DNA of 64,000 bases. Source: Desmodus rotundus (Eukaryota; Chordata; Mammalia; Chiroptera; Phyllostomidae). Where the stretch lies: NCBI RefSeq assembly GCF_022682495.2, contig NC_071391.1, forward strand, positions 18,451,680 to 18,515,679, written 5' to 3'. Below are positions 55,795-64,000 of this stretch, in pieces. The notes beneath the pieces were generated by a model that made no database searches, was not told the origin of the DNA, and saw nothing but the letters and a program-made list of their open reading frames with translations. The first letter of the stretch is position 1. Every line of letters begins with the position of its first letter. The position numbers and the translations under genes are program-made.

Positions 55795-56257
55795 TTTTTA
55801 AAATTGATATAAAATTCAGATAAAAATTACATATTTTAAGTGAAAAATGTGATATTTGGTACATTCACAATGTTGTACAACTATCATTTTTATCTAGTCC
55901 CAAAACATTGTCATCACCACAAGATGGAACCCCCTACCAATGACGTGGTCACTCCACCTTTCCCCTTCCCCCAGCCCTTGGAAACCACCAGTCTGCTTTT
56001 TGTGTTTATAGATTTTCCTATTCTGGATATTTCATATAGACAGAATCATCCAGTATGTGAGCTTTGGTGTCTGGCTTCTTTCAATTGTAACGTTGTTGAG
56101 TCTCAGACATATTATAGCATCAACTTTTGTTTGCATTGCTGCATGATATCCTATTGCGTGAATATACCACAGTTTATCTGTTTGTCCACTGGCAGATATT
56201 CGGATTGCTTTCACTTTTGGGCTCTAAAAATAGCACTACTATCTACTTGGACATGGC
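55795..56257 (-). repeat. Ancient L1 (antisense)
   Basis: 'aaaattgatataaaattcag', 'tggtacattcacaatgttgt', 'caactatcatttttatctag', 'tggaaaccaccagtctgctt', 'tatttcatatagacagaatc', 'gtctggcttctttcaattgt' and 'gcgtgaatataccacagttt' are antisense L1M landmarks in order. Forward frame 55840-56262 (140 codons) is a shadow. Confidence 0.87.
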
Positions 56258-56551
56258 TTTGAGAGAATAATAAATATAGTTCATTCTCCACTGAAAATTA
56301 AAAGTTTAGTATTAGAGGTGAGTAAATTACAGGAATAAGTATTACTGTATTTTTATTGATATTTCTTTATATTCTCAGGGACAAAAACATTTTTATATTT
56401 TGAGTTATCAGTGATTGCTTTTTGGAGTTCTGTATTAGGGCTCAACTATTAATTCAAATGCCAACTGGGATTACTTGTTAAATATTTTTGAAAACTATTA
56501 CTTACGTTTAATTTTGTTATGTATGCAGGTACCTATTTAGATATATTTTTT

Positions 56552-56748
56552 AAGATTTTTTATTTATTTATTTTTAGACAGAGGGGAAGGGTGCGAGAGA
56601 GAGAAACATCAATGTGTGGTTGCCTCTCGCATACCCCCCACTGAGGATCTAACCTGAAACCCAGGCATGTGCCCTGACTGGGAATTGAACCAGCGGCTCT
56701 TTGGTTCGCAGGCTGGCGCTCAATCCACTGAGTCACACCAGCCAGTGC
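56552..56748 (-). repeat. VES-type bat SINE (antisense)
   Basis: Plus strand: 'tatttatttatttttagaca', 'gagaaacatcaatgtgtggt', 'aacccaggcatgtgccctga', 'gggaattgaaccagcggctc' (reversed B box), 'gagtcacaccagccagtgc' (reversed head). Target-site duplication TAGATAT(A/G)TTTTTT (56538-56551 and 56749-56762). The minus frame 56560-56874 is a SINE-derived shadow. Confidence 0.95.
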
Positions 56749-57019
56749 TAGATATGTTTTTTCTGTAGTAAGAACTGGGTCACATCTCACTGTCACTTCT
56801 TGACTTCCATCTCTAAACTTGATACATAGGAGATGTTCAATAAATAACACAATTTTAATAATATGTGAGTGCATACATGTATAAATAAGTAAAGGAAAAC
56901 TTTATGGGAGTAGAACTCTGGAAGAATGAGTCAATTGTGGTAATTGTCAAAGAAGAAAGAAAAACAGTGAAAATTTGTACCTTGCATGGCCAACATCTTT
57001 TAAATCGGACTCAGTGATC

Positions 57020-57530
57020 CCTCATGCTTGTGTGTATCCCCCTCCTCTTGTGCGTGGGTTGGATCTAATATGTTGCTTCTAATCAATAGAATAGTGATGG
57101 AATATCGCTACCTAGGATATGTTACAAAGGATTAGAGCATACATTCTCTCTCTCTCTCTCTTTCTTTCTAATTTTTCTCGCTTGGTCAACTTAGCGAAGC
57201 TAGCTGCCATGTTTCAAGTTATTCTATAAAGAAGACCACATGGAAAGAAAGTTAGGGAAGCCTCTCTCCAATTGCCAGCAAGTAACAGGTTCTCAGTCTA
57301 ACAGCCCACCAGGAACTGAATTCTGCTACCAATCACGTAAGAGACTTTGGAAAAAATTATTTCTTTCATTGAGCCTTAAGATGATTCCAGTTCTGAGCAA
57401 CACTTTGCAGCCTGAGGGACTGTAACCTAGAGTACCCATCTAATAATCTGTGCTACAGAAACAATGAGATAGTGTTTTTGTTTATACTGCTAAGTGTGGG
57501 ATAATTTGTTATGCAAAAATATGTAGCTAT
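57020..57530 (+). repeat. MaLR (MLT1-type) LTR, sense
   Basis: 'tgttgcttctaatcaataga', 'gcttggtcaacttagcgaag', 'ctagctgccatgtttcaagt', 'ggaactgaattctgctacca', 'tcacgtaagagactttggaa' and 'ggataatttgttatgcaaaa' match an MLT1-type LTR in order. A (TC)n run at 57147-57170 is internal. The 61-codon frame 57240-57425 is not a gene. Confidence 0.78.
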
Positions 57531-58269
57531 ATAAACCCATGTAGCTAAATACATGGATGAAAGAAAATTGGCTTCAAAGAGACGCTGTAGTTGAGCAATC
57601 ATAAGACCCATGCACAACTGCAGCACAATTTACAAACTCTGTAGTAGCTTTTGAATAACCGGCCTCTTTTTTTTACATTGAATATTATATCTGCAGTGAT
57701 TTAAAGTTGTTTTCCGGGTCTTAACAATAATTACTATGTAAAGCAGGCACATAATGAGGTACAAATAATAATTATTATTATACCAGGAACAGCATTCTGG
57801 AAATTTGGCTTGTGTGAGGGTATAGGAGAACAAATCTGGGAGAAAAGGGAGAGTGAACTGTAAGTTATGAACTACATCCGCTTTAATGTCTTTAAAGAAT
57901 TTGAATTCAGAATGAAATTTCATTCTTTTTAAAAATGTATCAGCCACTTTCATAGGTAGAGATAGGAAGTCACCCTGGGGCACACGTTTTTGTTATAGGA
58001 AAAACTTATTTGAACATTTTTCTTATATATATTAACATAGGGGTCACTTGACCTTGGAAGAGGGTGTAAAGTAACACATTCCTTCATTTGGGTTACTTCT
58101 TCTCTGTTCTTACCCTTGGCATGTAGCCATCTAAGGCCAAGTTGAGTAAAAAACCCAAGCACTTATGGGAAAAAAAAATGCTGGAACCCTGTTTTTCCCA
58201 TGAGACTCAAAAGTTAAGGGGACTTTAGGGAGTGAATAGTGTTTGGCAAGACCAAGATCTTCTTTTTAG
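57531..58269. other. Non-coding DNA, nothing recognised
   Basis: About 740 bp. Minus frames (117 codons at 57630-57983; 70 codons at 57950-58162) have no domain that I recognise, although 'ylylimcllyiviiv' in the former is hydrophobic, as expected for AT-rich chance frames. Confidence 0.45.
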
Positions 58270-58735
58270 AAAGAATGTCATCGTGTTGGGGATCCTTAAG
58301 CCCACACTTAGTCTCAAGGATTTTCTACAAGGCCTTAAAGAATTCAGGAAAAAACTGTTGTTCTCAGGGTTAGGCTTTATTTTAGGAAAAGGATACTTAT
58401 TAAAATCAGCAAAGAAGAAAGTTCGTAACGCAGAGTCCAGGAAAACCAGGCACAAGCTGCAGTTGTCTTCTCTCAGTAGAGCCACCTGGAGTCTTTGTAT
58501 TATTAACATTAGCAGCTGATGGAGCAGGGCCCAGGACTCAAGGGAACAATGACAGGTATTAACCATAATCACTTTATTAGTATAAGCTACCTGCCATGGC
58601 CCAAAGCTCAGGTATGCAAAACCTTTTTCATGAGTCATAATGTTCCAAGGGCTCAGAGGTTATCTCCCAGGAGATGGTCAAGGGCAACACATGAAGAATT
58701 TTCAAATGTGTAGGGTTTTTTCAACTCAGGCCTTG
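58270..58735 (-). repeat. Probable ERV LTR relic (antisense)
   Basis: Read on the minus strand it has LTR-like order: 'gcatacctgagctttgggcc', a polyadenylation-type segment 'tactaataaagtgattatgg', U5-like 'cttgagtcctgggccctgct', and ends near 'cttaaggatccccaacac'. No internal proviral sequence is seen. Opposing frames of 137 and 95 codons (58225-58638, 58232-58519) are unrecognised and taken as shadows. Confidence 0.4.
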
Positions 58736-60411
58736 CTAAATTAACTCTTTACTGCACTGTAATCTGGAAGTTACCATGAAAGAAAAGGAATTCCAGCCTG
58801 GGAAGGTGATGTTTAGAACAAGGGCCTCTGGGTTCACAGTAGAAAAGCTGGACCCAGATTAGTGCTGTGTGGAAAATTCTTGAATATTTACAAGTGAATT
58901 ACAAGGACTATACAATGGACCAGTCACGTAATGAAGTATAAACTCTTCCCCTCTCACTTCATTTCTGCATCCTTTTTTTTTTGTATTTTTCCTTATTTCT
59001 AAAAATAAGAAGCCATCCAATTCTAGTATCTGTATCTGGCAGGAACAGAAGAAAAAGATAAATTTCTAACTCGAGTGGGATCACACTGTCCACTCAGTCA
59101 GATGCAGTTATATAGTGGTGCTTCACTTCTGATTAGACGTAAGAATCCCTGTTCTTGAAAGCAAGAAAAAGAAGATAGAATTTAAGAGACTTTGATGAAG
59201 CTGTAATGCTGTAAAAGTCGCAGACTACCCTGGAGACAAAGGCAATACTATGGGTAAGAACAAGTCTTCACTGGTAAAGAAAGAACTCACTCTCTTGGAC
59301 AAGTGAAAAAAAGAGGATAAAAAGTGTTAAAAAGTGTTGACCAGACTCCCTTAGTTATGTCTTTTTTCTTTATCTTTCATCACCTTTAATCACAACAAAT
59401 TTTGCCTCTAAAAGAAGTCCTAACTGTTACAGCCTAATTTTTACTGAAAGTGAAAGTGAATCTTTAGTGTTTTCTGATGTTTTTCACATATTCCGGAGCA
59501 CCTTTGATGCTAAGTGTGTTCACTTATGTAACACAAGCTTCCAATTTTTCTTCAGGGAATCAATTCCACAAGAAAAGATACTATTAGTTGAGACAAAGTC
59601 CTGGGTAACTAAGGAAGGAATTTTGGTTTAAATTATTGTTGGTACAGTATACTCTTTTAAAAATGTATTAACTCCACATAACAATATGTGTTCATTCAGA
59701 TGTTACAGCCACACAAATGTCACAAGCTAACTCATACATGACTAGTCAGTGCTTTGTATGAGTGTTGCAACTCACCAATTTCTGTCTTCTGGGGAAATTG
59801 ACTTTCTATTACAGACAATTGCTGGTTTTTCTTTCCTTCTATAATTAATAGAAATTGTCTCCTTCTCTTGAAGGGAGTAATCTCTTTAGTGATTATTAGC
59901 TTTCCACATTTCTTTGCATGACAGCTTTTTTTTTTCCTGTAGATATTTCACAGGAACCAAGTTTAAATAATGGGAACTGATTAATTTATCTCCAATAAAT
60001 GGCATTTCTTGGCAATCTCCTTTAAGTCCTTGAATATATTCTAAGGTTCTTTGAACCCTATCATTTTTCAGCTGTTTTCTTTAACTCTCTCTCTCTCTCA
60101 CTCTCTCACTCCTTCTGTTTCTCTTTGTCCTTATTATACTTACACAATGTGCATACACTTTTTTTCTACCTTAAACTTGTTAGAATCATCTAGTCTAAAT
60201 TAATAACAACATAGAAATTAATAATGATGACTTCAACAATAGAACTGGATACACTAAAAAGCCAAGTATTTAGAGTTCTTTACTATATTGCAAAAAATCT
60301 TGTTAGCCATTAGTTCCATCTGCGCCCTTAGCCTGAGTATAAGGAACCCTTTTGAGACTATGCAGTCAAGCAAATGACACTGACCTCTCTTATCAGATCT
60401 GTGAACTAACT
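58736..60411. other. Non-coding DNA, nothing recognised
   Basis: About 1.7 kb with no named repeat and no sizeable open frame. A (TC)n run at about 60087-60112 is minor. Confidence 0.5.
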
Positions 60412-60726
60412 TTCCTTCCTTCCCTCCTTCCTTCCTTCCTTCTCTCCTTCCTTCTTTCCTTCTTTCTTTCTTTCTTTCCTTCTTTCTTTTCTCTTTTTTC
60501 TTTCTTTCTCTCTTTCTTTATTTTTCTTTCCTTCTATCTTTCCTTCTTTCTTCCTTCCTTTTCCTGCCTTTCTTCCTTCCCCCCTTCTATTTTTCCTTCT
60601 TCCTTCCTTCTTTTCCTCTTCCATTTCTTTCTTTTTTCTTTCCTTCCTTCCTTCCTTCCTTCCTTCCTCCCTCCCTCCCTCCCTCCCTCCCTCCCTTTCT
60701 CTCTCTCTCTTTCTCTCTCTCTCCCT
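60412..60726. repeat. Long polypyrimidine tract (CCTT/TTTC/CCCT)n
   Basis: About 315 bp almost purely C+T on the plus strand, in blocks of 'ccttcctt', 'tttctttc', 'ccctccctccct' and finally 'ctctctctctct'. The 130-codon plus frame (60352-60744, Ser/Phe/Leu-rich) and 72-codon minus frame (Lys/Glu/Arg-rich) are artefacts of composition. Confidence 0.95.
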
Positions 60727-61639
60727 GAAAAAGACTGGACCTAGACAACTTAGTTACTAGGCTTTATGTTTGAACAGCAGGGATATCTTTCCCTGCTGCT
60801 GCCAATCAAGTACCCTTCATTAGATCCTTATCCAATTAGTCTTCCTTTAAAAATTAAAGTTATTACACAGTGATTGCTTGCTGTTCACTGTTCCAAAAGT
60901 TAGCTTGCAACATATTGTTTTTACCTTCCGCATATGCTTAAGTCATCGGATACTGATCTTGCATTCTACAAAGGCTTTGCAGGAAAGATGCAAATACATT
61001 TTTATAGTTAAAGTGGCCTGTGTTAAGAGACTAATTGGCAATGCTATTTTTGTGTAAGAATTAGCATACCCATTATTTTATTAACTGGCTTGAATATCAG
61101 TGCACTCCTACAACACAAGGCGTATCTCTGAAGTATTGTTCTAACATTTCAGGTTGGTTTCTGACAGGCAGGCAGGATTAAATTGTCAGGTTGCATATGA
61201 TTGAAAAATCAAGAATTTGAGTCTTAAAATATTGGAATTGGGCAAAATGCTGGTTTATATTGACAGTAAATGTTACCTCCTTATTACCCATTTGACTGGG
61301 TAAAATAAATATACTTTTCTTTTGCCAGGTGCAAAGATATGGGATGTATTCCTAGAAATATTTAGTTTCAGAAGTTCCCAGGCACATAAATGAATTCATT
61401 CTAGAATTTGGCATTATGTCATTTTTGAAGATAAACTTCCTTTTGGCAGAGAATGCTCTAAAAAAAATGAATGTATTATTCAGAGTCCATAAAATTGGGT
61501 TGAAGCATGGACAATCAAAAAATTTTATTCTGAACAGCCTTACTGCAGTGGTCAAATATAAATGAAGTTTTGTTTGGGTATGTAAAATCTGGACCAGTTC
61601 TGCTAGAATGGCCCTCCTTTTAATAGAAATATTGGAATC
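60727..61639. other. Non-coding DNA, nothing recognised
   Basis: About 900 bp with no gene or repeat that I can name. Confidence 0.5.
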
Positions 61640-62789
61640 TGCTGCTACCAGACTGAAGAAGTCTGTTTGCTTACCTCTATCAAGTTAAATAAGACATGAA
61701 CAGGGATTTTAGCAAAGTAAGAGTTTGTTAGTTGAGGAAGTGGCCCACCTGGAGACACAGGTGAGCTAATGCTCACAGACTTGTCGCCGCAATGGCTTCC
61801 AAGGGATGGGCTATACAGGGAAGAATCATTCATCACAGTGACCAAGGGAGTTAGGGTCTTGGTCAGGATCAGGGTTTCTGTGGATTGGTCAGAGCTAGGG
61901 TAGAGGGTAGTGGTTCCGTGCACCCGGTTCTGATGTCGGCCATAACGTCACTTCATCTGGTTTTACCAGTTTTCTGGGTCTGGAGCTGAAACACAACTGA
62001 GACTTAGATGTTATCTATAGTTTGACCGAAACTCTGTCATAGTGGCAAATAGACTCAAGGCTTTGTTTGTAAGATTGTTTGATGTGACCAGAACCTCATT
62101 GTCTTGAGGGCTTACTGATTAAGAGAGCAGACATGCAAGGGAGAGGGAGGTGGGTGAGTCAAGGTCCTGGAGGAGGCCAGTTGAATATAAAGAAAGAAAG
62201 GAGAAAGGTTATATTAAAGAAACAAAGTGTCTACATGGTTACACTGCCATCACTTAGAATTAAAATGTATCATTAACGGGTGTAGAGTGTAGACTTTGCT
62301 GTCATACATATATTGCAAATAAGGTTTTTGCAGTCTTTTTTTTAGAGATATCTGTATTAATAGGTTCCTGCAACCTGTTGAATAGTTATTAGTGATGTGG
62401 TAAAGTCATCTAGTTAGTGTTGCTTTTAAGATGATTTCAACTTTTCCTCACGAAAGGTTATGTGTTATAACAAGAAACAGAATAATAGAGGGCATCAGAG
62501 GACAGGGTAGGTCAGTCACCATGAAGCCAGGTGACACTTTTGCATGAAGATGTATGGCCCTTGTTGTGAGTAGAGGCTGTAAAATCTACAGATGTATAGA
62601 AGGAATTGGAACTAGAAAGTTGTCACAGCAGAGTTACCCATGTTCCACAGGTTATGGCGCATGTTCAGAGATTGCCAGATGACACTTTCTTTCTGAGGGC
62701 AAGAGACGCAAAAACAACTTTCTCAGCCCTGCATTTCATGGCTAGTTACTCAGGCCAAACAGTTCCGCTGATGCTAACATTCTGTAACA
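61640..62789 (-). repeat. Probable retroviral LTR relic (antisense)
   Basis: On the minus strand the segment starts with 'tgttacagaatgttagcatc', typical of an LTR 5' end. It then has U3-like sequence ('cagggctgagaaagttgttt', 'ctggcaatctctgaacatgc') and ends in U5/R-like 'tgtgtctccaggtgggccac' followed by 'ctcttactttgctaaaatcc'. Boundaries are approximate and no target duplication was found. The 92-codon minus frame (61645-61923) is inside it. Confidence 0.45.
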
Positions 62790-63489
62790 AACACACTTTC
62801 TTTAGAAGTATGGGCTTAGGAAAGACAATTTTTTTTTTTCTGGATTGACTAGTATCTGGTCAAAAAGGCTCTAACATCTCTTAAGCTCCTGCCTCCAACT
62901 GTTAAACTATTCAGGATGTGGTTACTTCTAGGGAAAAAGGATACAGGAACTCAGTTTGGTTCCTCCTTCAAGTTTGATGGCTGGGCATATGACTTTACAT
63001 TTGATATCTCTATTTGTAGATCTCATTGAATAACAGGGTAAATGTACAAACAGGAATGAAACCGTAAAGACATGAATGGGAGGATGGAATATTGTAATAT
63101 CAGAAACAGTAGTGACTCCTCAAAATAAAAAGCAGATGGAATATATGAAACAACGTTTAAACAAAAGTGACTGCCAGGCAGCATGTACAGAATATTCATG
63201 GAAAATAGCCTTTAACTGCCCAATTTTCGCCTCTGTGATTGCAGTGGCAGCATTCACCATCAGTTTAAAATTAGCCATATACTCTACAAATGTATGACCT
63301 GCATTAAACATGCTAATAGGTTTCTAGTAGAGATTTTAACTTCTGAGAATAAAATCACTCATACTTTGGTGCAGCAGCATCCTACCCATCTGAAGTTAAG
63401 CCTGATAATTAATACTTTTCAATAAAAGATCTACAGATCAGTAGACAAAAATCAGAGAGTAAACCGAGGGGAATGCTCCGTTTGATTTC
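62790..63489. other. Non-coding DNA, nothing recognised
   Basis: About 700 bp. Opposing 73- and 63-codon frames at 63076-63311 have no recognisable content. Confidence 0.5.
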
Positions 63490-63610
63490 TATTGCTTCCG
63501 CTGCAACTTACCAAAAACACGGTGACTTAAAATAACACAAATTTATCTTTGTTTTATCATTCTGCAAGTCAGAAGTCCAATGGGTCTCAATGGTCTAAAA
63601 TCAAGATGTG
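63490..63610 (-). repeat. MaLR LTR 3'-end fragment (antisense)
   Basis: 'attgcttccgctgcaactta', 'cggtgacttaaaataacaca' and 'aatttatctttgttttatca' plus 'gcaagtcagaagtccaatgg' follow the antisense MaLR LTR pattern ('gctgctataacaaa...gtggcttaaaacaacacaaatttat...ggaggtcagaagtcc'). It stops abruptly at 'aaaatcaagatgtg'. Confidence 0.65.
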
Positions 63611-63720
63611 TAGTTTGATATTAGCATGATCCCTCCAACTTTCTTTCTCTTTCTCAGGATCCCTGTAGCTATGCAGGACCTTTGTGGGTCCATATAAATT
63701 TTTTAAATATTCGTTCTAGT
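63611..63720 (-). repeat. Isolated 110-bp internal L1 ORF2 fragment
   Basis: 'tagtttgatattagcatgat', 'ccctccaactttctttctct' and 'tttgtgggtccatataaatt' correspond to the L1 interval at about 46707-46831 ('cagtttgatatcaggtattg...ggtcctttatggttccatat'). It lacks the L1 3' end and A tail, and it directly abuts a MaLR fragment, so it is not a simple retrotransposition product. Confidence 0.75.
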
Positions 63721-64000
63721 CCCCTGCTCCCCTACAAGACATAAGGCAGATTAATGGGATTAAAACAAATATAATTTTAATAAATGTAATCTCCTCTCTG
63801 CATGGGAGACATACAGCAAAACTAAATAACTCTCTGAAAGGGCCTGAGCCAACAACTTAAATACCATCACCTGCTAAGGGTGAAAGATGACATTGAGGGT
63901 TGGCAGTCCAGTTATGAAAGGATATCAGGAAAAGCAGAGAAAAAAGGGTGAGACTGTTACACATATTTAATACCTTCCCTTCCCCATTGACAAGAGGTTC
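63721..64000. other. Unidentified sequence running off the window
   Basis: 'tcccctacaagacataaggc' and 'tgcatgggagacatacagca' do not match a repeat that I can name. It may be part of a larger LTR element continuing past the window. Confidence 0.3.

Noticed and set aside
55840..56262. 140-codon plus frame
   Set aside because: Lies on the antisense strand of an ancient L1; translated L1 antisense, not a gene.
56560..56874. 104-codon minus frame
   Set aside because: Mostly translated VES SINE plus flank; no gene.
58225..58638. 137-codon minus frame and 95-codon plus partner
   Set aside because: They overlap an LTR-like relic and show no protein features; overlapping frames on opposite strands are typical of chance.
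60352..60744. 130-codon Ser/Phe/Leu-rich frame and its Lys/Glu/Arg-rich antisense partner
   Set aside because: Entirely a product of the polypyrimidine simple repeat.

Overview
The window looks like intergenic or deep-intronic DNA from a bat nuclear genome. I recognise no intact host protein-coding gene, no functional RNA gene, and no prokaryotic-type system. Nine tRNA-derived SINEs have the chiropteran VES-type structure: a head resembling 'ccctggctggtgtggctcag', a 'ggcatgtgcctgggttgcagg' body, a pyrimidine-rich tail with 'tctccctccctt', and a short A-rich end. Three L1 copies share a bat-like 3' end whose sense strand reads 'acttgaacaacaataaaaaa'. VES SINEs plus small mariner and hAT elements suggest a yangochiropteran bat, but that is inference. 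The species cannot be named from sequence alone.

Layout. 0-12 kb: mostly single-copy AT-rich DNA with L2/MIR relics, three VES SINEs, an old L1 3' end carrying a mariner MITE (3.85 kb), a MER2/Tigger-like element (7.9-8.3 kb) and a second TA-flanked MITE (9.29-9.49 kb). 12-24 kb: a 2.5 kb antisense L1, a MER5A-like hAT relic, ancient L1 in both orientations (18.7-21 kb), and a 1.2 kb sense L1 with target-site duplications (22.6-23.8 kb). 24-36 kb: a HAL1-like relic interrupted by a hAT MITE, ancient LTR remnants, and a GC-richer non-repeat patch at 30.65-31.1 kb. 36-42 kb: an L2 body, then about 3.7 kb with no repeat I can recognise and an RFX-type X-box.

42-50 kb: a solo retroviral LTR (antisense, 820 bp) sits exactly at the 5' edge of a VES SINE. 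An ERVL-like LTR follows, then a MaLR LTR split by a 3.26 kb antisense L1 with 11-bp target-site duplications. 50-57 kb: an old sense L1 is split by a mariner relic (degenerate transposase) and by a ~400 bp segment that is a direct duplicate of sequence 4 kb downstream. This is the most unusual structure here. A CpG-enriched non-repeat patch lies at 54.06-54.6 kb. 57-64 kb: MaLR/ERV LTR relics, a 315-bp polypyrimidine tract, and a chimeric MaLR/L1 junction near the right end.

The open frames are either remnants of L1 ORF2 or mariner transposase, shadows inside repeats, or chance frames. I do not find a previously undescribed biological system. The points worth a second look are the nested insertions, the 4-kb-spaced duplication, and three patches that may be conserved non-coding elements. 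Family names come from remembered consensus patterns and should be confirmed with RepeatMasker/Dfam.
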